Below, in pieces: positions 15,703-19,350 of a stretch of DNA of 19,350 nt (its first letter is position 1; each line of letters starts with the position of its first letter). The translations under genes and the position numbers were made by a program. The DNA comes from UBA3263 sp964554665 (lineage in GTDB: Bacteria > Bacteroidota > Bacteroidia > Bacteroidales > Muribaculaceae): contig CAZKPP010000039.1 in the NCBI GenBank assembly GCA_964554665.1, positions 1-19,350 on the forward strand, given 5' to 3'. Under the pieces are notes generated by a model that was not told the DNA's origin, searched no databases, and was given only the letters and a program-made list of their open reading frames with translations.

Positions 15703-16788
15703 ATGAAACGCTTACTGCTTATTGCATTGATGGCCATTGGGCTTAACGCTTCGGCAACCGTGAGCCTGCTCACCGCCCTGCCCGGCACCGACATTTATCA
15801 GCTCGAAGGCCACAGCGGGCTGCGCATCGTCGACCCCGCGGGCCGCGACCTCACCGTTAACTGGGGAGTTTTTGACTTCAACTCGCCCAACTTCGTTTAT
15901 CGCTTCGTTTCCGGTCAGACCGACTACCAGTGTTGGGCCTACCCCACCGAGTTTTTCATTCAGGGCTATGAGCTCGAAGGGCGCCAGGTGGTCGAGCAGG
16001 TGCTGAACCTTGACTCGATTCAGGAAGCGCGGATTATCGAATTGGTGGCCAACAATCTGCGCCCCGAAAACCAGACCTATCGCTATAACTACGTTAAAGA
16101 TAACTGCGCCACTCGCCCCCTGGCGTTCATTGAGGACGCCGCGGGCCGCAAGCTCCTGTCTGACGACGCGGCGCAAACCACTTTCCGCGCCGAAATGGCG
16201 CGCTATCACCGGCTCTACCCCTGGTATCAGTTCGGCATCGACCTGGCCCTGGGCCGCGGCATCGACCAACCGATTTCGCGCCGCGAAGCCACGTTTGCGC
16301 CGGTGGAACTGATGAATCAGTTAGCGGAAACCGACATTGTCGGCGAAACGCGCACCTACGGCGAGCAGACGTCACAGCCCGGCCCGACCCCCTGGCCGCT
16401 GACGCCGGTTGCCGTGTCGCTCTACGTGCTGATATGGGCCGTGGCGGCAACATTTTGGCGCGGCGCACGCGTGTTCGACACCGTTTACTTCACCGCAGCC
16501 TTTCTCTGCGGCATGGTTTTGACTTTTCTCGTGTTCATTTCCTCCCACGAAGCAACGTCGCCCAACCTGCTGCTGCTCTGGCTCAACCCCTTTTGCATTG
16601 CCGGTGCAATTCTGCCATGGCTCAAGAATGCCGGCAAGGTTTGTCGCATCTACTTCGGCCTCAACCTGTTGGCACTCGTCTTATTACTGATTTTAGCGCC
16701 AGCCTTAGGCCGCGGAATGAACGCCGCCTTCTGGCCCCTCATCGGCGCCGACATCATCCGCTCCGTTTCATATCTGCGCAAGCACTAA
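15703..16788 (+). CDS. lnb: Lnb-type lipoprotein N-acyltransferase candidate (DUF4105 family)
   Basis: This 361-residue membrane protein matches DUF4105, the family of Lnb, the enzyme reported to N-acylate lipoproteins in Bacteroides, which lack the usual Lnt. An N-terminal signal or anchor (MKRLLLIALMAIGLNASA) leads into a periplasmic domain with EGHSGLRIVD (H37), NWGVFDFNSPNFVYRF, and YRYNYVKDNCATRP (C135). H37 and C135 are the conserved His and Cys I take as the catalytic pair (inference from conservation in a papain/NlpC-like fold). The C-terminal third holds about five hydrophobic helices (near 234-253, 263-281, 288-306, 316-334, 340-357), as in the family. The first ATG is favoured because it gives a full signal segment and sits just after the promoter. 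It lies upstream of secA, consistent with a role in exported-protein maturation. Confidence 0.88.
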   Translation: MKRLLLIALMAIGLNASATVSLLTALPGTDIYQLEGHSGLRIVDPAGRDLTVNWGVFDFNSPNFVYRFVSGQTDYQCWAYPTEFFIQGYELEGRQVVEQVLNLDSIQEARIIELVANNLRPENQTYRYNYVKDNCATRPLAFIEDAAGRKLLSDDAAQTTFRAEMARYHRLYPWYQFGIDLALGRGIDQPISRREATFAPVELMNQLAETDIVGETRTYGEQTSQPGPTPWPLTPVAVSLYVLIWAVAATFWRGARVFDTVYFTAAFLCGMVLTFLVFISSHEATSPNLLLLWLNPFCIAGAILPWLKNAGKVCRIYFGLNLLALVLLLILAPALGRGMNAAFWPLIGADIIRSVSYLRKH

Positions 16789-16815
16789 ATCTGCGGCTGA
16801 ATTACTAATTTCCAC

Positions 16816-16846
16816 TTGCTAATTACTGATTATTTTCGTAACTTTG
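16816..16846 (+). promoter_or_regulatory. Bacteroidetes-type promoter for the PafA-like gene and probably secA
   Basis: TTG (16816-16818) is followed after 20 nt by TAACTTTG (16839-16846), the same -7 element as in front of the Lnb-type gene. The ATG at 16855 is 8 nt after the element, so the mRNA should be leaderless or nearly so. This also shows that the in-frame TTG at 16816 is the -33 box and not a start codon. Confidence 0.8.
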
Positions 16847-16854
16847 CACTCCGA

Positions 16855-18462
16855 ATGGCCAAGAGCTCCAAAAAGCCACTTCTGGCGGTTGGGCCCACAT
16901 TGGCTTTAGCCGCTACGCTGCTCACCTTTATTCAAGGGTGGGCGGCTGAACCACATCCATCGGCCAAACAGCGCCCCCAGCTGGTGCTGAGCATTGTTGT
17001 TGACGGCCTAAACTCCGAATATCTTGAGCTGCTCGGCAGCTATTTCGGCCCCGACGGCATCAACAAGCTCATGGCCAACGGCCTGGTGCTCGACCGGGTG
17101 GAATATGGCAGCGGCATTGATGGCGCCGGCGCCCTGGCAATGCTCTATAGCGGAGCAGAACCGGCAGTTAACGGCATAGCCACCGCCACAACCTACTCCA
17201 CCGAGCGCAAACTCCCGCAGCCAACGCTGCTCGACCCCACGCAACTCGGCAATTTCACCGACGAGACCCTGTCGCCGGCTGCGCTGCGGGTGTCGACCAT
17301 TGCCGACGAAGTGCGCATCGACGGGGCCGGAGCCGGCTATGTTTACGCCATAGCCCCCGACGCTCCCCGCGCCATATTGATGGCCGGCCATGCCGGAAAT
17401 TCCGCCGTTTGGATTAACGACGCCAACGGCCAATGGGCCACCACTACCTACTATCGCGACCTGCCCGCGGCAATAAATGCCGACAACTACACTCATCCGC
17501 TGTCGGCCCGCATCGACACTATATGCTGGAGCCCGATGCTCAACCTGGCCGACTACCCCGGCCTGCCCGCGCAGAAACGCTACTACCCCTTCCGCCACAC
17601 CTTCAACGGCCAGAATAAATTCCGCGACCTGAAAGCATCGGCTTCCGGCAACCGCGAAATAACCAACATGGCCGAAGAGTATATCCGCTCAATGAGCCTC
17701 GGCAGCCGCGACGCAATCGACATGCTCTCGGTTGGCTATACTGTTTCGGGCCTGCCGGGCGACCGCGTGGAGACGATGGACGCATATCTGCGTCTCGACC
17801 GCGACATTGCCCGGCTCATCAATGCCGCCGAAGCCGCCGGCCCGACCATGGTTCTGCTTGCCGGCACCCCGGCGCCCGCCTCGACCGAGCCCGACGACCC
17901 TAAATGGCAGCTCAACACCGGCGAGTTCTCGGCCCGCAAGGCCCTGTCGCTGCTCAACATGTATCTGATTGCCCGCCATGGCAACGGCGAATGGGTAACC
18001 GGCTACGACCGCGGAGCCTTCTTCCTAAACCGCAAACAAATTGAATCGCAAAACATCGACATAGAGGAGCTGCGCCAGGATGCCGCAAAATTCCTGATGC
18101 AGATGACCGGAGTTGCCAACGCCTATACCCTCGACGACATTCTCGAAGGGCGGCGCTCGCCCCAGCAGCGCAGAAACACTGTTGTGGCCTCTGCCCCCGA
18201 CGTGTTTATCGACGTTATTCCGGGCTGGATACTCATCGACGATGTTACCGAGCCCCACAATCCGCTGCGCACAACCGTTCGCGCCTCGGCATCCATAGCC
18301 CCGGCTTTCATCTATGCCCCGGGAATGCTTGAACCCACCCGGCTCTCGACGCCGGTCGATGCCCGCAGCATAGCGCCCACGGTTGCCAGGCTGCTGCGCA
18401 TACGCTCGCCCAATGCAGCGGCTCAACCCCCGGTTTCATATTCCCAGCCCATAGCAAAATAA
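16855..18462 (+). CDS. PafA-like alkaline phosphatase superfamily protein, apparent pseudoenzyme
   Basis: Starting at the ATG at 16855 gives 535 residues, close to PafA-type periplasmic phosphatases (about 545), with a hydrophobic signal/anchor (about residues 9-31). The family framework is clear: RPQLVLSIVVDGLNSEYL, LYSGAEPAVNGIATA, AILMAGHAGNSAVWIND, MDAYLRLDRDIARLI. Compared with PafA as I remember it, only the first metal Asp (D50) is kept. The nucleophilic Thr position is Gly90 in GIDGAGALAMLYSG. The Asp/His pair of the TDYxGH motif is G294/S298. The DH pair of the ADHG motif is G337/T338. The late His is Ser, near 480. The substrate-binding Lys/Arg motif is also changed. It is therefore probably non-catalytic, with a binding or scaffold role. 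The frame is intact and secA follows after 22 nt, arguing against a decaying gene. It is not a sulfatase: no C/S-x-P-x-R motif. Confidence 0.88.
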   Translation: MAKSSKKPLLAVGPTLALAATLLTFIQGWAAEPHPSAKQRPQLVLSIVVDGLNSEYLELLGSYFGPDGINKLMANGLVLDRVEYGSGIDGAGALAMLYSGAEPAVNGIATATTYSTERKLPQPTLLDPTQLGNFTDETLSPAALRVSTIADEVRIDGAGAGYVYAIAPDAPRAILMAGHAGNSAVWINDANGQWATTTYYRDLPAAINADNYTHPLSARIDTICWSPMLNLADYPGLPAQKRYYPFRHTFNGQNKFRDLKASASGNREITNMAEEYIRSMSLGSRDAIDMLSVGYTVSGLPGDRVETMDAYLRLDRDIARLINAAEAAGPTMVLLAGTPAPASTEPDDPKWQLNTGEFSARKALSLLNMYLIARHGNGEWVTGYDRGAFFLNRKQIESQNIDIEELRQDAAKFLMQMTGVANAYTLDDILEGRRSPQQRRNTVVASAPDVFIDVIPGWILIDDVTEPHNPLRTTVRASASIAPAFIYAPGMLEPTRLSTPVDARSIAPTVARLLRIRSPNAAAQPPVSYSQPIAK

Positions 18463-18484
18463 CCTCGAATAAAATAATCAAAAA

Positions 18485-19350
18485 ATGAATATAAACGCTT
18501 TTCTCAGCAAAATCTTCGGCAACAAATCGCAGCGCGACCTGCGCGAAATTCAGCCTGTTGTCAAGAAAATAAACGCCCTCCGTCCGGAAATGGAGGCCCT
18601 GACCAACGACCAGCTGCGCCAAAAAATCTCCGATGTGAGAGCCGACATCCGCGCCGCCGTCGAACCCCACGAAACCGCTATTGCCGAACTCCGCGCAAAG
18701 CTCGAATCGCTCCCCTTTGACCAGCGCCAGCCGATTTGGGACGAAATCGACGACCACGAAAAGAAGTCGCTCGACGCCATTGAAGACAAGCTCAACGAAC
18801 ATCTGCCCGTAGTGTTCGCAACCCTGCGCGAAACCGCAGCCCGCTTTGCCAAGGGCGACGTTGAAGTCGAAGCCACCCAGCTCGACCGCGACCTGGCAGC
18901 CCAGGGCCGCGACTTCGTAAGCATCACCCCCGAAGGCAAAGCCATCTACAAAAACCACTGGCTCGCCGGCGGCAACGAAATCACCTGGGACATGGTTCAC
19001 TACGACGTGCAGCTCATTGGCGGCATAGTGCTCCACTCCGGCAAAATCGCCGAAATGGCTACCGGCGAAGGTAAAACCCTCGTGGCCACCCTGCCGGTGT
19101 TCCTCCGCTCGCTCTCGGGCCGCGGCGTTCACGTTGTTACAGTCAACGACTACCTCTCCAAGCGCGACAGCGAATGGATGGGCCCGCTCTACATGTTCCA
19201 CGGCTCGACGGTTGACTGCATCGACAAACACCAGCCCAACACCCCCGAGCGCCGCGCGGCATATAACTGCGACATCACCTTCGGCACCAACAACGAATTC
19301 GGCTTCGACTACCTGCGCGACAACATGGCCATGAGCCCCGACGACATGGT
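18485..19350 (+). CDS. secA: Preprotein translocase ATPase SecA, N-terminal part (3' end outside window)
   Basis: The frame is open from ATG at 18485 to the window end, about 288 residues. SecA motifs: MNINAFLSKIFGNKSQRDL at the N-terminus, VHYDVQLIGGIVL, the Walker A box MATGEGKT (from residue 191), GVHVVTVNDYLSKRDSEWM, DITFGTNNEFGFDYLRDNM. SecA is the cytoplasmic motor that drives unfolded proteins through SecYEG. Walker A lies near residue 102 in E. coli, so an insertion of roughly 85-90 mostly charged helical residues precedes it (about 40-165), typical of the longer Bacteroidetes SecA. It starts 22 nt after the PafA-like gene with an A-rich spacer (AAAATAATCAAAAA) and no TAnnTTTG box, so it is probably co-transcribed with it. 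Confidence 0.97.
   Translation, partial: MNINAFLSKIFGNKSQRDLREIQPVVKKINALRPEMEALTNDQLRQKISDVRADIRAAVEPHETAIAELRAKLESLPFDQRQPIWDEIDDHEKKSLDAIEDKLNEHLPVVFATLRETAARFAKGDVEVEATQLDRDLAAQGRDFVSITPEGKAIYKNHWLAGGNEITWDMVHYDVQLIGGIVLHSGKIAEMATGEGKTLVATLPVFLRSLSGRGVHVVTVNDYLSKRDSEWMGPLYMFHGSTVDCIDKHQPNTPERRAAYNCDITFGTNNEFGFDYLRDNMAMSPDDM

Noticed and set aside
16816..16818. TTG as start of the PafA-like gene (548 aa)
   Set aside because: It coincides with the -33 element of a good promoter whose -7 box lies downstream of it, so it would not be on the mRNA; ATG at 16855 also gives a normal signal segment.
16855..18462. Sulfatase as the target of the window's anSME
   Set aside because: The protein belongs to the same superfamily, but there is no C/S-x-P/A-x-R motif and the nucleophile region reads GIDGAGALA.
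18308..19231. Minus-strand ORF of 307 aa across the PafA-like/secA junction
   Set aside because: Antisense to unmistakable SecA sequence and to the end of the PafA-like gene; no promoter or domain.

Overview
The window looks like a Bacteroidales chromosome of moderately high GC, possibly Muribaculaceae-like or a related gut lineage; the family is a guess. Three things support this. Upstream of three genes are Bacteroidetes-type promoters (a -33 TTG/TTTG, 19-20 nt, then TAnnTTTG). The anaerobic sulfatase-maturating enzyme and the Lnb-type protein are of the Bacteroides kind, and the SecA start has a long N-terminal insertion. Several secreted proteins end in short type-IX-secretion-like tails. 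All recognised genes are on the + strand; the long minus-strand ORFs are antisense shadows.

Region 1 (1-2902) holds the 3' part of a tricorn-type S41 peptidase. It overlaps by 4 nt a complete radical SAM/SPASM anaerobic sulfatase-maturating enzyme, and an intrinsic terminator follows.

Region 2 (2934-15669) is a four-gene transcription unit from one clear promoter to one clear terminator. It encodes secreted multidomain proteins of 1573, 1137, 823 and 608 aa. Each has a signal peptide and a short C-terminal tail of the form YxLxGxR...GxYI...K. The first three are built from choice-of-anchor-J (cleaved-adhesin-like), choice-of-anchor-D/CARDB-like, Fn3-like and carboxypeptidase-regulatory-like modules, with long internal duplications. 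The fourth resembles the Omp28-related family but lacks its usual thioredoxin-like cysteines. A large hairpin sits between genes one and two; genes two to four are 30 and 3 nt apart. I infer an exported surface adhesin/matrix system; the function is not proven by sequence.

Region 3 (15667-19350) is an envelope-biogenesis cluster: an Lnb-type lipoprotein N-acyltransferase candidate (DUF4105), a PafA-like alkaline phosphatase superfamily protein that appears to have lost its nucleophile and nearly all metal ligands, and the start of secA, cut by the window end. The first two genes each have a promoter so close to the ATG that their mRNAs should be leaderless or nearly so. SecA is probably co-transcribed with the pseudophosphatase.

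The most interesting items are the four-gene secreted-protein operon, with its modular duplications and possible attenuator, and the apparent pseudoenzyme between lnb and secA. I saw no tRNA, rRNA, CRISPR array, insertion sequence or phage gene. No stretch over 300 nt lacks a gene; the longest gap is 2837-3025.
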